Source of the DNA: Branchiostoma lanceolatum
Taxonomy: Eukaryota > Chordata > Leptocardii > Amphioxiformes > Branchiostomatidae
Reading direction: 5' to 3'
DNA length: 64,000 nt
NCBI RefSeq assembly: GCF_035083965.1
Contig: NC_089724.1
Location: 9,037,410 to 9,101,409 of the forward strand
The notes under the pieces are model-generated. The model was given only the letters and a program-made list of their open reading frames with translations, was not told where the DNA came from and searched no databases. Each line of letters opens with the position of its first letter. The first letter of the stretch is position 1. Made by a program: the position numbers and the translations under genes. Positions 45,201-57,157 of the stretch are shown here, piece after piece.

Positions 45201-48200
45201 CTGATGCTGTGCGTTTCCTCATTCTAGGTACCCTATACATAATGGCAGACTGACATGTACTGTGAAACTTTTCTACCAAATGAGAGTCAAGTATTTTATG
45301 CATTATACAAACTTAAATTAGTACTCCTAACACTCACATGCTGTCTCTTTTGAACATGCCTTTACACTGGAAGTAGACAACCTCTCTCCACAGGCGTGCT
45401 CCTTGGATTTCATCCTCTGTAGGGATGCCCTGTCCATACTGACAGATACCACTGCCTTCATCCGGGAGAGCTTGGCTGCCTTCGGGACCTCAGAAGTTGC
45501 GGTGGAAGTGATAGCTCTATGACATCCAACAGGCAATTCCTTCCAGATCTCCTAAAGGATGGACCATAAATGAAATTAGGCCATATTGATTTGATTATAT
45601 GGATGACATGATCCGTGCACGCATCAATTTTTGTCTGTTTCCCAAGAAGAAAAAAGTATTTCAACCATACTGTAAATCATAAAAAGCAGCTTCAAAATGA
45701 GAAAATACATGCTGCATATTGCAAAAATATATTTCGGAAAACGGATACTGATGTTGTAGAATCCCAAAGTAAAAGAAGTTTTGAAAGAACAAAAATGAAG
45801 AACCCATATTTTGGTATACCATACTTTGTGCTGTTTATCCTTCCTGACCACATAGATTTCATAATGAAGGCAACTTTTTTTGCCAAACTTTTTTTTATTC
45901 CCATGCTTGGATCAGTTTTGGGCTCCCCAGATGGAAATCATCCATATAATCATGACATGGCCTTAGGGAAATTGATAAGGCTTTTTCCCAAATCAATTTT
46001 TCTATTTGTATAGTAGAAAAAACATCATGCTCAATAAATGAAATTTTACAAATTTCATCAAAAAATTAAAAGTTAGCTTGTAGAATTGTTATAAACCTAT
46101 ATATATCCATACCAGCAACACAGTTTGTTTGTTTGTTTGTTTATTTTGAAACACCTGGGTAGCCTATTCAGTGCCAATACACTGGTTTTCGATAGGGCCC
46201 AGTTTCACATATACATACATGGAAAATAAAAAAAACAACTTACAGAGAGAAAAGTAGACATACACGTCGGAACATATGGGTACAACTGAAACATGAAAGG
46301 TTTGCATCAATGTTCAGAAGAGATTTGCCATACATTGTGTACAAGTACCATACATTAGAACTCCTCTCCTGTAACACATTAACTTGGTATCGATCCCAAC
46401 CCACCTGTATAGTGGTGGACATCTGCATGCTGTGTAGGTGCTGTGTGGGCAGCTGCAGCTGTTCCTGCAGCTGGTTCACCATGTGCTCATAGAAAAGCAG
46501 GTATCTGTGACAAAGAGGAGTTTGTAGCCTATCAAAAACAGAACAACTACTGTTGTGCACTTACTGGTATATACTGTAAATGCATTTTTTTTTTTTTTGG
46601 CAAACTCTTCACCGCAAACTTAAAACCACTGCGAAAAGCCGTTCCATTGTGTGACTGTAGCGCGCTACTATTGTTTCAAACGCGAACTCAAAACCACTGC
46701 GAATACTCCATTTTCTCCCTACCGGTACCTCGAAATTAAATCCCCGCAAACATTTCTGCATTTACAGTATCATGTTATGAACTATGAAAGGAACTCAAGC
46801 TGTTTGTCAAATTCTACCTGTAACTTTCACAATTTTTCATACAGATTCTTTTATTGAACTACATATTTGAGGTCAGTGGATAGAAGTTCAGCACCAAGGT
46901 CAGCACCAATAAACAAAGTGATTGTGAATGCTGCTGCTGATCAATGGTACACTCAGATTTTTGCCTTGTGTTTCGCAAAAACACTAAGTCATATGAAGAC
47001 TTTCCAAATAGAATACAAGCATTGGTTAAAGCTTCAAGAATGGATGCTTACTACATACCCTTCAAATTCCCTGTACGACCTGACAGGATCAGGACTTGAG
47101 AACGCTGCAGGCCTCACGAGCATCTTGGGTGTAGAAGTGACAAAGAGGAGATTCCTTGGGTCTGTCTCAAGACCAGTGGCATCTTCAACTTCTGGTGTTC
47201 CACTGGGCTTCATCTCATCCACTTTAGGGTGGTTGTATTCAGTTGTACATGTGCCTCCTATTGTGCTGGTAGTTTTGCTATTGGCTGACATAGTGGTTTC
47301 CTGTGATGTGCTAGCAAAAGTGGGTTCTGTGGAAAAATTTTCTCCGTGATATGGGGTCTTTGGTCCCTCCTTCCCAGAGCTGTGGGGTCTGACTTCAGTG
47401 TTGTACTTGACTTGGTTTGGCATTGAAGAACTGCAGTAAGAAATCATGAGCAACTTCAAGATTTAGTCTACTTCAAAATGCAAAAAATATCCAATGTGAA
47501 ATGCATGTAGTTAGTATATTTAAGCATTACATTGTATGTTATCTACGGTCCTTTCTGCCTATTCATATCATAGTCTCTTTACAAGTTATCTACAAAAAGA
47601 AAAGCAACCAACCTGAGCTGAGAAGGCACATTAACCCCCACATCCACCAAATGGACTGTTCCTGTTGAGGTGCTTGTCATGGGGTGTACTTTGGAAGGAA
47701 CTATTTGTGGGGAGGGACTTTCCTCCACTGATGGGCAAGTTGGCAGTTCAGCAACACTGACCAGTTTCTTCTTCCTCTGGTACACTCTCTTTTTTGTCTT
47801 CTTTTCCCTACTGACAATAAACAGTATAGATTATGTTGTTTTACTACTTTTAGTAGCACTTTGAAATTAACTGGGAATAATGAATTAAACCTTGTCAGGG
47901 CTCGAAATACTGGGTGCATGTGACTTTCAAATTTTGAAGTTAGCTATAGAATTAGATTGAAGTTCTTCAGAGAGGCAGTTTGTTATTACATTTTGCCAAC
48001 ATTCTAATGACATTATATTGGGCACCCATTATTCTTTCTGTGCACCTAAATTTTTCGGTTCGGTGCACCTGTGCACCTGTTCCCAAAAATGAATTTCAAG
48101 CCGTGCTTGTCAACTAGTATCTAACAGGTGCGTCAGTTGAGCACCATACGAAAAGCGTTGTGTATTCCCATCAAAATGAAACCATGCGAAAGTCATTTCA

Positions 48201-49429
48201 AATTCTTAGAATACATACAAAATATTGTAATAATTTTATCACTCAGTGACTGTCCAAAATGATTGTTACCTTTGTGCTTGAATGGCTTCATTGTAGAGGA
48301 ACTGTTCTCTGAACTGTCTCCTGATCATGTACAGGGTCTTACTGTATCCAGCTCTGTCTCCAAATTTGTATGCTAAAAAAGAGAAAACATCCCAGTTAGA
48401 TAAGAACTAACACAGTATATATAATATAGGCGTGTGAATTCTGTACTTATGTTTAAGCCATATGCAAAATACCATTTCAGTGACAGAATTTTAAAAATTT
48501 GAAAATCAAGAACTGCTGAGCTGGAAAAAAATTGATAATTCAATTTTTTCTCATATACACCGAAAATAATTTCATCAGGTTGGTAGAAAATAGGATATGG
48601 GAGATTCTTTATACACAACTAGGTATTGATCTCACCTGCTAACGTTTCGATGTCTATCAGAAGGTGTCTGATAGACATCGAAACGTTAGCAGATGAGATC
48701 AATACCTGGTTGTGTATAAAGAATCTCCCATATCCTTTCTCATATACACCCTTACAATAATCCTTCATAGCTTTGAATGAACAAAAGAAAAACATTTCTG
48801 CTGCATGTAACTGTTAGTATTTCCCTCACCTCTGAGCTTCAAGATTTTGTCCAGTGTTTCCTCCAGTTTGTTGATGTGACTCACAGCAGCCCGTACTATC
48901 TTGGTTTGCTGAAAGGTAGAACATAATGAATCTTCAAATATCACTCACAATACCTAAGAGGTTGTGATATGATGTTTTAATGCACGATGGGATTCACATC
49001 TTATATCTCTGGGCTTAATTTAAACAGAGGACTTACAGGGGCGCTGTGCCCCATGCCCTGACCATGCACCCCCTTACCCTGGGGAGCAGATCCTCTGACA
49101 AGCATAAAATTCAGATTGACCGAGGATCTTAAGATGCTAACATTACAGGGTCATGTGGCTACAATCTTCAACTGTGACCTGTCTGACAGTAATTTTTGCC
49201 CCTCAGAAAACCTTGTCCTTGATTACATCTTATGAAACAGAAGTTATATAGATATTGTAGAACTTACCCTAGATATTTCTTTGACTCCGTGATAGTCGTA
49301 TGTGCTGGGGAGAACCTTCTGTAGTTGCTTGTAGCTGGCGGCCACACTGGCGCGGTGCTTGGCGTCCGACATCCGCCGCCGCTGCTTCTGCTGTCTCGGC
49401 GACAACCCGATTGCAGGCATGCTTGACAT
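42239..49429 (-). CDS. STRA8: STRA8-like bHLH protein with HMG-like segment (candidate meiotic-entry regulator)
   Basis: Vertebrate STRA8 is a retinoic-acid-induced transcription factor that works with MEIOSIN to start meiosis. Thirteen exons, read leftwards: 49429-49268, 48908-48830, 48372-48270, 47810-47613, 47430-47059, 46504-46405, 45551-45338, 44805-44542, 44206-44003, 43676-43572, 43196-43102, 42693-42514, 42355-42239. The sum is 2193 nt, 730 aa. Residues about 17-80 form a basic helix-loop-helix (RRRMSDAKHRASVAASYKQL, then KIVRAAVSHINKLEETLDKI) that resembles STRA8 more than other bHLH families I know. Around 300-350, REFEGYLLFYEHMVNQL and IQEIWKELP resemble the HMG-like segment of STRA8. 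About 450-465 is acidic (DWSDDDEEDENE), and the end is DSRDLDDDDL. It is about twice vertebrate STRA8 length. It could instead be a common STRA8/MEIOSIN-type ancestor; orthology needs a tree. Confidence 0.75.
46571..46770. mobile_element. TA-flanked MITE, copy in STRA8-like intron
   Basis: Ends ATACTGTAAATGCA and TGCATTTACAGTAT are inverted. The interior is the reverse complement of the 24950 copy (TATTGTTTCAAACGCGAACT, CTCCATTTTCTCCCTACC). Confidence 0.75.
47896..48105. mobile_element. GTGCAC-family MITE, copy 6 (TSD CTTGT), shortened
   Basis: Ends CAGGGCTCGAAAT and ATTTCAAGCCGTG are flanked by CTTGT on both sides. Much of the left GTGCAC block is deleted; the right block (GGTGCACCTGTGCACCTG) is present. 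It lies in STRA8-like intron 3. Confidence 0.75.
48592..48736. repeat. 145 bp hairpin with TTCTCATATACACC flanks
   Basis: AGGATATGGGAGATTCTTTA on the left pairs with TAAAGAATCTCCCATATCCT on the right. Arms of about 68 bp, nearly identical, close on a 7 nt loop (AAGGTGT, about 48661). TTCTCATATACACC occurs at 48548-48561 and again right after the hairpin (about 48738-48751), so the element plus a 30 bp asymmetric lead may be bounded by a direct repeat. STRA8-like intron 2. Confidence 0.85.
49020..49215. repeat. Dispersed repeat, inverted relative to 16240-16530
   Basis: CAGGGGCGCTGTGCCCCATG, GACCATGCACCCCCTTACCC and CAACTGTGACCTGTCTGACA match the complement of the CTR9-intron copy. STRA8-like intron 1. 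Confidence 0.5.
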
Positions 49430-50480
49430 CCAGTGATAAATATTACAAACTCTCAGATCTTGAAACTCTGGGGGAAAGTCAGCGCAAACATTAAAAAAAA
49501 CTCTGCCTGCTCCATTAACGATTAAAATCGGCAGTCACAAATTCTATCATTACAAGACGGTACGATTTGATAAACATAATTTCAAGAATGTAGCTTTAAA
49601 AGCTTTATCTCGTACTCAGCTTACCTATTCCCTCTCTGTTCCCAGTTTCTTTTGACGCAAAACTAACTGTCCAGTGACTCTGCAAAGCTCGAGAAATGCT
49701 CAAATCATGGCAGCAATAACGTTATAGTTTTCTTTTTCAGACGACCTTCCAACTCTTGACAGAAATGAAAATGTCGTCTGAAAGATCAAGTTGCAGGAAT
49801 GACGGGCAGTGATTGGTCAGAGGGCTGCTCATTTGCATGTTGCACGGGCACCTGTTGTAAATGCATCCATCGATGTAAACCGCTAAGGGGCGCCAGGCCG
49901 ATAGACGGAATCATGTATATCTTGCAAACGCGCGCAGTCTCCAAGCAGAGGTTTCGATCAGGGGCTAGTAATGGTCGGGTGACGCTGCGGAAGGGGGGGC
50001 TGAGCGTTAAAAATCCCGGCCCCCGATCGAAAGCTCTGCTTGAAGAATAGCACAGGCTCAATATTAGCCAATGTTTCATTTGCAGGCGATATGTGACTTT
50101 CACCGTGGACTGACTCTACTGGCTAATTATTCCTTTTTCTGCCGAATTCTACGATCGATGAGCCCGTAGGAAGGCCTGGTGGCTAGTATATATATATATA
50201 TATAAATCGTTACCAGTCCTCTGCTTGTTATGTGCGCCTCTGGTGAAACGTAGTTACAGGGCATGTAACTTACAGAGCATGTCGTCAATTCTGAGGATTT
50301 TCCAGTGCTATCCATTCTGATTAAACGATGACATACCGTCATTATAATCGTTTTCCGTAGTTTCGTCTGGACAAAAAAAGTTGTCAAAGTTTGACTTTTC
50401 CACCAATCAGATCCTTGCTCTGGACATGGAGATAATCGTGGGGGTTAACGTACTTCAGGTCATTCACCTACCGGGTCAAC
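49430..50480. promoter_or_regulatory. Divergent intergenic region between STRA8-like gene and PGP
   Basis: Starts are at 49429 (minus) and 50481 (plus). An inverted CCAAT (TGATTGGTCA, 49810-49819) and a direct CCAATCAG (50403-50410) are present. A (TA)n run lies at 50186-50205. AGGTCA and GGGTCA half-sites occur at 50457 and 50473 but are spaced 10 bp apart, so they are not a classical retinoic acid response element. No other gene is seen. Confidence 0.45.
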
Positions 50481-53400
50481 ATGGCGGCGTGCAAGCTCCT
50501 GACACGAGAGAGGGCAACACAACTTCTAGCTAACATCGACACAGTTCTCACGGACTGTGACGGTAAGGCAGTCACTCATGAATCATTATCTACAGCTACA
50601 TGTTTCAAATCTGTATACACCATGTCCAGTTTGAACTCAAACATGCTGTTGGAACCTCATTTGCATCCAGGACATGCCGGTTGCAAATTTTGAGCCGTTT
50701 GAATGCGGAAGTGGTTATGCAACATCCTTATATTCTAAAGTACAAAGTTGGCACAAAGTTAGACTGACATGCCAGTATAGCAGGGCTCTTCTGTAATGTT
50801 ACTTTTAATAGGAAAACCTGAAGTATGTTTTTTGCTTGTTTCTGTTATGGGAAAGGGGTGGAGGTAAAAGCTGACAAATTGTATCCGCCCCCCTCCCCCA
50901 CACTCATTTCAAGTATGATGTGAAAGCACAGTGACGTTGTTGTTACCCGATGCATACGGTATTATGACCTTATGAGACTTGACTCTGTTATGGTTGATGT
51001 TCCAGACTCCAGAGAAACAACCAAAATAGCCTTTGTATTACTGTTGTGGCTTCCTCCTTGTTCAGACAGATGGCATTACAGCAGAAACAAGTTTTGTCAG
51101 GTTTATAATGATTATAATGGTTTATTGGTCAGAAATTGCAGCCTTTCTACTAAATTCTAGTGCAGGGTATACAACCATGATCACATAATATATATGGGCA
51201 ACAGATACATATTTGCTCCACACTTGCGCTTTTTGGAACTGTTGCAAGGGTCTGGGTGGCTGCCATTCGGCGCCACCAGGTGACCTCAATACGACCTTCG
51301 CCAACCGAAAGCCTGAGGTACTCATTCACACCTGAGTGGAGTGAGGAGAGTTGTGTAAAATGCCTTTCCCAAAGACGCAGCGTCGGACACAGCGGTGCCA
51401 GGAATTAAACTCGGGACCTCTCGACCCCTAGTCCGATAGCCTTAAGCCGCTAGGCCACGGACGCCACTAGTAACACAATATTTGTTTACTCTATCCTTTC
51501 AGGTGTATTATGGCAGGGGATGGAGGCTCTTCCTGGTGCCGCAAAAACTATCGCCAAACTCAGGGAAATGGTGAGTTTTCTTGCAGATGTCTTTCTGTAT
51601 CAGATTCTGTATCTGTATTGCCAGTATACCCCCTCTGCGTAACACACCAGCTTCGAAGAAAAGATTTTGTTACAACGCATTCCTGTTGAAAATGTCAAAA
51701 CTTTGTCCAGTATCATCAATGCTTTTTTTTACCTAAGTTTTGTCCACAGTGACACTTACTTTGTTTGATATGTATTTTCCATCTGATTTTTGCAGGGTAA
51801 ACGCGTCTTGTTTGTCACCAATAATAGTACCAAGTCTCGTCTGTCTTACGTGGAGAAGTTCAAAAACCTGGGCTTTGAAGCGAATGAGGTGAGACTGTCT
51901 TATTTGATATGTTAACCTTCATGATCATGGAAGGGATTAATCATGTTAACTTGTTAAGTACCAAACACCCTACTAGTATGTTGTTTGACTACACATAATG
52001 TATCAAGTGGCAGGACAGTCTCAGCTGTGGGGGTGGGTCATTATTTATGATTACATATGAATGTGTTTGAGTAAGAATAAACAGAGAAGTAGTTAGTTAC
52101 TAGGGTAGGCTAGGCAATGTTATGGTAAACATTAATTGAATGTATTTGCTTGCAAATGTGTCTCTCAAGGCCATTTTTCAAATACCTCTTCAAATTCTTT
52201 ATCAAATCTTTGTGCTTCACATGTATATGTATGTTATGTTATGTTATGTTTCAGGATGAAGTGTATGGCACTGCTTACATTGCTGCTCTGTACCTGAAGA
52301 ACATTGCTAAGGTGACAGGGAAGGTTTACCTGGTGGGGAACACAGAGATGGCCAAGGAGCTGGACTTACAAGGGATCTCTTACACTGGCATTGGGGTAAG
52401 TATACTGTGTTGTTTTCTGTGCCCTTCCTTAATAGCTACATGTTGCTTAGATGAGTGGCCCCCTACGGCCTTGCACTGAGCGAGTTTTTTAAAGAAATGA
52501 TAAAAAATGTCAGTGAATGGCAAAATGCAGAGAGTCAGTCTTTCATCTTGCTGTCTCTATTGTTAACATTGAACTTTGGAGAGTGTATCTGTTCTAAGGG
52601 CTGTAATAGAAGGTGTTGGCATGATCATTTTTGCACTGCTAACTAGCGAATAACGGTAGGCATTTATTTAGTTATACAGTATCCTAATTAGCCAGGATTA
52701 CCAATTTACCATGCATGTATCAATCATCCAACCAACTTGTCAGGAGCAACCACCTGTCCTCAGCAACCACTTTTGCTCAGTCCCTTGAGTGGTTGCTCAG
52801 GACAGGTTTGACCATATCGTGGATTTCAATGCTCTTTAATTTGTGTTTACTGACTTTCAGCCTGATCCAATAGAAGGAACTGTTACTGATTGGAAGACTT
52901 TGCCCTTGGACCCAGAGGTGAGTGACACCTGTCAATCTTAAAGTTTTCTTTTTTTTTTCTTTTCTGAAAGCTTGTCTTACAAAGTCTCCAAGACGAGATC
53001 TGACTGTACACTTTTGTTTTGTGTATGGTTTTAATATTTCTCAAAAGTTGTCTTACAAACTTTTCCACCCTGCAACAGCCATATCTTGCCCTCATAGTAT
53101 TTCCTTTCTTCTGCAGGTGACAACTGTGCTGATTGGGTTTGATGAACATCTGAGTTATATGAAGATGATCAAAGCTGCCAGTTACCTGAGTAATGAGAAC
53201 GTCCAGTTTGTAGCCACCAACACTGATGAAAAACTGCCTGTGGGAAATGGTCGAGTCATCCCTGGTAAACACACCTTTGTGTCTTTTATACAAGTTATAC
53301 AGTCACTCAGTCATTAAGGACTAGTAGACAGCACTGTTAACTCTGTGGACTAATGTTTGTGTTTCTAAGGGTGTCTTTTATTTAATTTTATAGAAATTTC

Positions 53401-55040
53401 TAACCAAAAGAGTCGGATAGAAAATCATAACATAAGTACTATATATGCTGAACATTAAAGATGACAAGAAGCTTTGTCTTACATGTGTAGTCTTTTTATC
53501 AATTACCTTTCATGCATTCACATTTATGCATAGTTGGATTGAGAAAATGTAACTTCACAATAAGTTCATATTATATCATGACAGATAATTGTCTTCTTTC
53601 CTACAAGGTACTGGTTGTATCCTGGCTGCTGTTCACACTGCTGCAGATCGAGATCCGATCATTCTGGGAAAACCATCCAAGTTCATGTTCGAAGTCATGA
53701 AAGAAAAGTAAGTGTATATACAATGAACAGCCGTCATTTTTTGTTATTGTTTTATTTGAATTTATCACAATGTGAAAGGGAGGGCAAAACAGCTGCTTAT
53801 TAAGATCCTTTACAAATTGCCCTCCCACACTTGATTCTTGAACAATTTCCTTCTCCATAAAAAGTAGCAATCACTTTTATGGTTTTAGACCTCTCCTCTA
53901 CTAATCCTTTATTGTGCAGTAGTTTTTAAAGTTTTAGTCAGAACGAGCTGAATTTTTTGGAGGTTGTGGTCCTATTAATGGTCTCTACATTGTGATGTAT
54001 TATACAATATACTTACTATTTGCTCCCCTTGTCATATTTATTTTCATTGCACTTTAGGTTCGACCTTGACCCCAGCCGTACCTTGATGATAGGCGACAAG
54101 TAAGGAACTTTTTTTTCATACTGCAAAAGATCTAAGAAATGTTTTGCTTCTAGCAATAGCAAACGCCTTAAACTAGGATGCATTAAGACATTACAAATTA
54201 ATGCAAATACATAGTGTTGCTTGCGACAGTCAAATTGGAAGGTAATCCAGATGGCATAGGTTTTTTTGAAAGTTACACAGATGGCATAAATTTTTTCGCC
54301 TTTCTTCAGGGTATCTACGCCCAAAGGCAGCAGTGAAAGTTTTTGTTAAAAAGTATTCTGGATAAGGGGATCTGTATGAAATTTACTTCCCATATTAGCA
54401 CATTTGCATCATTATTTCATACTTTAGGCATTTAAAAAGAGCGCAGAAGCAAGTTGCAAAATGGGTATTTTATTCATTAGTACCACCCAATAATCAGCCC
54501 AGAATTCAGCCATAACCGTTTTTGGTCAAAAATATTCCAAGCACGTTGAGCCATGACCATGTGATTAATTCTCCAAAAGCATTCGGGACTCATCGGTCAG
54601 AATCACACGTTAAGAAGATTTTAAATAATGGCTGGCCTCAAAGTGCTCAGATTCCCAATGAGTTCCCACCACACAACAACATCACATCTTTGCTCCACGT
54701 CAGTCAATGCAATGGAATAGTGTTATTTAAACTTACTATTGCCAGAAATCACCAGAAAATTATTAACTTTCAATGCCCTGATATTGATTCGGGTCCTTTA
54801 AGTATCACAGCAGATCTCCAACCTGTTTCCCACCTTTTTAAATGACGATCCCTCTCCCCCAGGTTGAATACAGACATCATGCTGGGACACAACTGTGGCC
54901 TGACCACCCTGCTGGTTCTGTCTGGGGTCACTTCGCTGGACCAGGCCCGTCAGATGCAGGCCTCCAACAGTATAGAACACCAGAAATGTGTTCCACACTA
55001 CTACCTGCCCAATATGGGCGAACTAGGGGATCTTTTGTAG
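50481..55040 (+). CDS. PGP: PGP, phosphoglycolate / glycerol-3-phosphate phosphatase (HAD superfamily)
   Basis: PGP is a cytosolic HAD phosphatase that hydrolyses 2-phosphoglycolate, glycerol-3-phosphate and related metabolites. Nine exons: 50481-50562, 51503-51570, 51796-51888, 52255-52395, 52861-52917, 53117-53264, 53608-53707, 54058-54099, 54863-55040. They sum to 909 nt, 302 aa (human PGP 321, PDXP 296). All four HAD motifs are present: motif I LTDCDGVLW (nucleophile Asp25, acid Asp27), motif II VTNNSTKS, motif III Lys in LGKPSKF, motif IV MIGDKLNTDI. Between II and III lies the C2 cap of the chronophin/PGP group (GFDEHLSYMKMIKAASYL, TNTDEKLPVGNGRVIPGTGC). The DEVYGTAYIAALYL block fits PGP better than PDXP. 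The ATG follows an in-place CAAC context and matches the family N-terminus. ATTAAA near 55129 may be the poly(A) signal. No broken residues. Confidence 0.93.
51110..51470 (-). mobile_element. tRNA-derived SINE, copy 5 (clearest head)
   Basis: Read on the minus strand the head begins GGCGTCCGTGGCCTAGCGGC (box A-like TGGCCTAGCGG) and continues to CCCGAGTTTAATTCCTGG (box B-like), about 65 nt, resembling a Ser/Leu-type tRNA. It is followed by the family body (AAAGGCATTTTACACAACTC, GGTCGTATTGAGGTCACCTG). It lies in PGP intron 1. Confidence 0.7.
52735..52815. repeat. AACCACCTGTCC inverted repeat in PGP intron 4
   Basis: GAGCAACCACCTGTCCTCAG pairs imperfectly with TGAGTGGTTGCTCAGGACAG, ending GGTTTGACCATA. 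It resembles the termini of the repeats at 1-115 and 9885-10170. Short and non-coding. Confidence 0.45.
54346..54801 (-). mobile_element. TTAA-flanked MITE, copy C (inverted)
   Basis: It is the reverse complement of the 13284 copy: AACCGTTTTTGGTCAAAAAT, TTGAGCCATGACCATGTGAT, AATGAGTTCCCACCACACAA. It is bounded by TTAA at 54346-54349 and 54798-54801. The left end has lost part of its inverted terminus. PGP intron 8, 60 bp before the last exon. Confidence 0.7.
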
Positions 55041-55697
55041 CAAACAACATCTACGACATGTCCTGATTTCTGTCTTGTTCACTGTTGATGTGTTCTTTTT
55101 GTCATGTTTGGTTACTGATGGCATGTACATTAAAGTTGGAAGGACAATACCCTGATTCTTGGCATAATATTGCTTCAACTATTCCAATGTTTATTGTAGA
55201 TAAAATTGCAGTGAACAAGGAAAATAGACCTTAGTAATGAAGATTGTTTTCTAAATCAAAAATACTGGTGTAGGTTTACACAATCACATACTCATTTTTA
55301 TGTATATCAAATTGTTTCATACTTGGAAGCTGCCCAATCTAAGTACACCTGAGTCATAACAACACTGTATGGAAATTAATTTATCACACTTTAAAGTTCC
55401 ACTGTTGTTAAAGCAAGATGAGTGCAATATATTATTGATATATTATTGTCACATAATACAGTGCTACAACGCAGCAATTGTTCGGGACATATGTAGAGAG
55501 AGATAAAAGTACATCCTTCTGTACAATTCTTATATCACTATTTTGAATGATTAATGTCAAATGAAGAGTATGAATTGACAGTCCCCATCTTTTATATCGT
55601 TATAGTATAGTTTTCCTTTCCTCTTGATCTGTGGAAATAGAAGTCCAAGATGTACCTTGATGGCTTAGAAACATGCACTAACTAGAGTTCCACGAAC

Positions 55698-57001
55698 ACT
55701 TTATCTTCGCCAAATAATCAAGGCTTATTATGGAGAGTGATTAATATTTACATGCTTATCACCCGCTGCAAATTTGATCATGCACCATACCATTTGGAAG
55801 TTATGCTGGGGGGGGGGGGATGAGTCCAGTCTAGATAGCGTTAAAATCATTTGGTGGTACAGGACTACTATATGTGTAGAGTGTGCTGATATATGTAACA
55901 AGTTTAATGAACTTTCAGATGCTACAAGTATCGAATTCCTGCCATTGATCACTATGGAATTATGGTGTTTCCTCATCAATTATGCATATTGGCTCCCATA
56001 TGCATAATTACCATCTATCTAAATCAAATTATAACTTTAGCTATTAACAAACCAAAAATCATGATGATCCATTGACCCCTTCTCGAGTTATTACCAAATG
56101 AAGGGCGCACAGCTGGCACACAGCTGGGTGACCTAAATCCCAAGCCAGGCAATCCTCCAAGTGTCCCTGAATTGAGGTCGAGTAACAGCTTTCAATGGGA
56201 TTATACATTACTCTCTTTAATTATGTACATGAAGTCCCAATTTGCATACTATACATTTCATTATGTTCATCATCACCTAAGGTACCTGCGTACCAAAAGC
56301 AATAAAGATACACCAAACCCTGCATGAGTTATCCTCCTCCAAAGTTTCATACATAAAGGCCCACTGCAGCTCAAAACAAGTCGTCAAGAGGCCCAAACTT
56401 ACACCACTTGTTTCCTGCCCCAAGACCCATCCACTATAAAAAAATCATGAACCTGGCGCCTCCACAAAATTTCACCCCAAACTTTGAAGCTCCGCTGCAA
56501 TACTTTAGATACCCGCTAGAAGGCCCATTATCGAACTTGACCTTCCTTTCTGTAAACCTTACCCACCCACTAAGTATCATGCAGAACCATCGACAGCTTC
56601 TCGAGTTATGTTGGCGACATACAAATACACATACACACAAAGCCCGCTGCAGTACCGACGGAAAATGCCAGGGGAACCATTTTTGAACTTGACCACCGTT
56701 TCTACAACATCTACACACCTGCAAAAAATCATGAAGATCCATCAACGTTTCCGTCACTTTTTTTGCCTAAATACAAACACACAAAAATTCAAAGTCCGCT
56801 GCAGTACTGTTGAAAAACGCAAGGTGAACCATTTTCGAACTTGACCTTCCTTTGCACAACCACTACACACCTACCAAAAATCATAAATATTCATTGAAGT
56901 TTTCCTGAGTTATGCTCCTGACATACATACAGACCCACCCAACAGATTTTTCAACCGAAAACATAATCTTCCCGAGTACTAGTACTCGGCGAAGATAATA
57001 A
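55698..57001. mobile_element. Pearl/Helentron-like element with ~155 bp core repeats
   Basis: TTATCTTCGCC at the left and GGCGAAGATAA at the right form inverted ends. Three to four core units with CGCTGCA(A/G)TAC, TTTGAACTTGACC(A/T)CC, CACACCTGCAAAAAATCATG and GAGTTATG start near 56345, 56492, 56643 and 56803. A perfect palindrome CCGAGTACTAGTACTCGG (56972-56989) sits just inside the right end. Tandem ~160 bp cores plus a terminal hairpin recall the pearl / non-autonomous Helentron group of marine invertebrates. This classification is from memory of structure and is tentative. Confidence 0.55.
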
Positions 57002-57157
57002 TGTAAGATGCAATTGAGCTGGTAGATTTGTTTTTACTTTGAAAACCAATTTGCGCTGCTGTGCTGTAAAAGGCTTTGAACTTTGTAGTACTTAAAGTAG
57101 GTGGGCGGGAAGTCTTTTGAGCAAGAAAACATTGTAAACTGTTCAGTGCAAGCACAA

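Noticed and set aside
50457-50478. Retinoic acid response element upstream of PGP / STRA8-like gene
   Set aside because: AGGTCA and GGGTCA are 10 bp apart (not DR1, DR2 or DR5) and lie at the PGP start, about 1 kb from the STRA8-like start.
50481-55040. Pyridoxal phosphatase (PDXP/chronophin) instead of PGP
   Set aside because: The families are close, but the DEVYGTAYIAALYL block and the C-terminal portion fit PGP better; PDXP remains a minor alternative.
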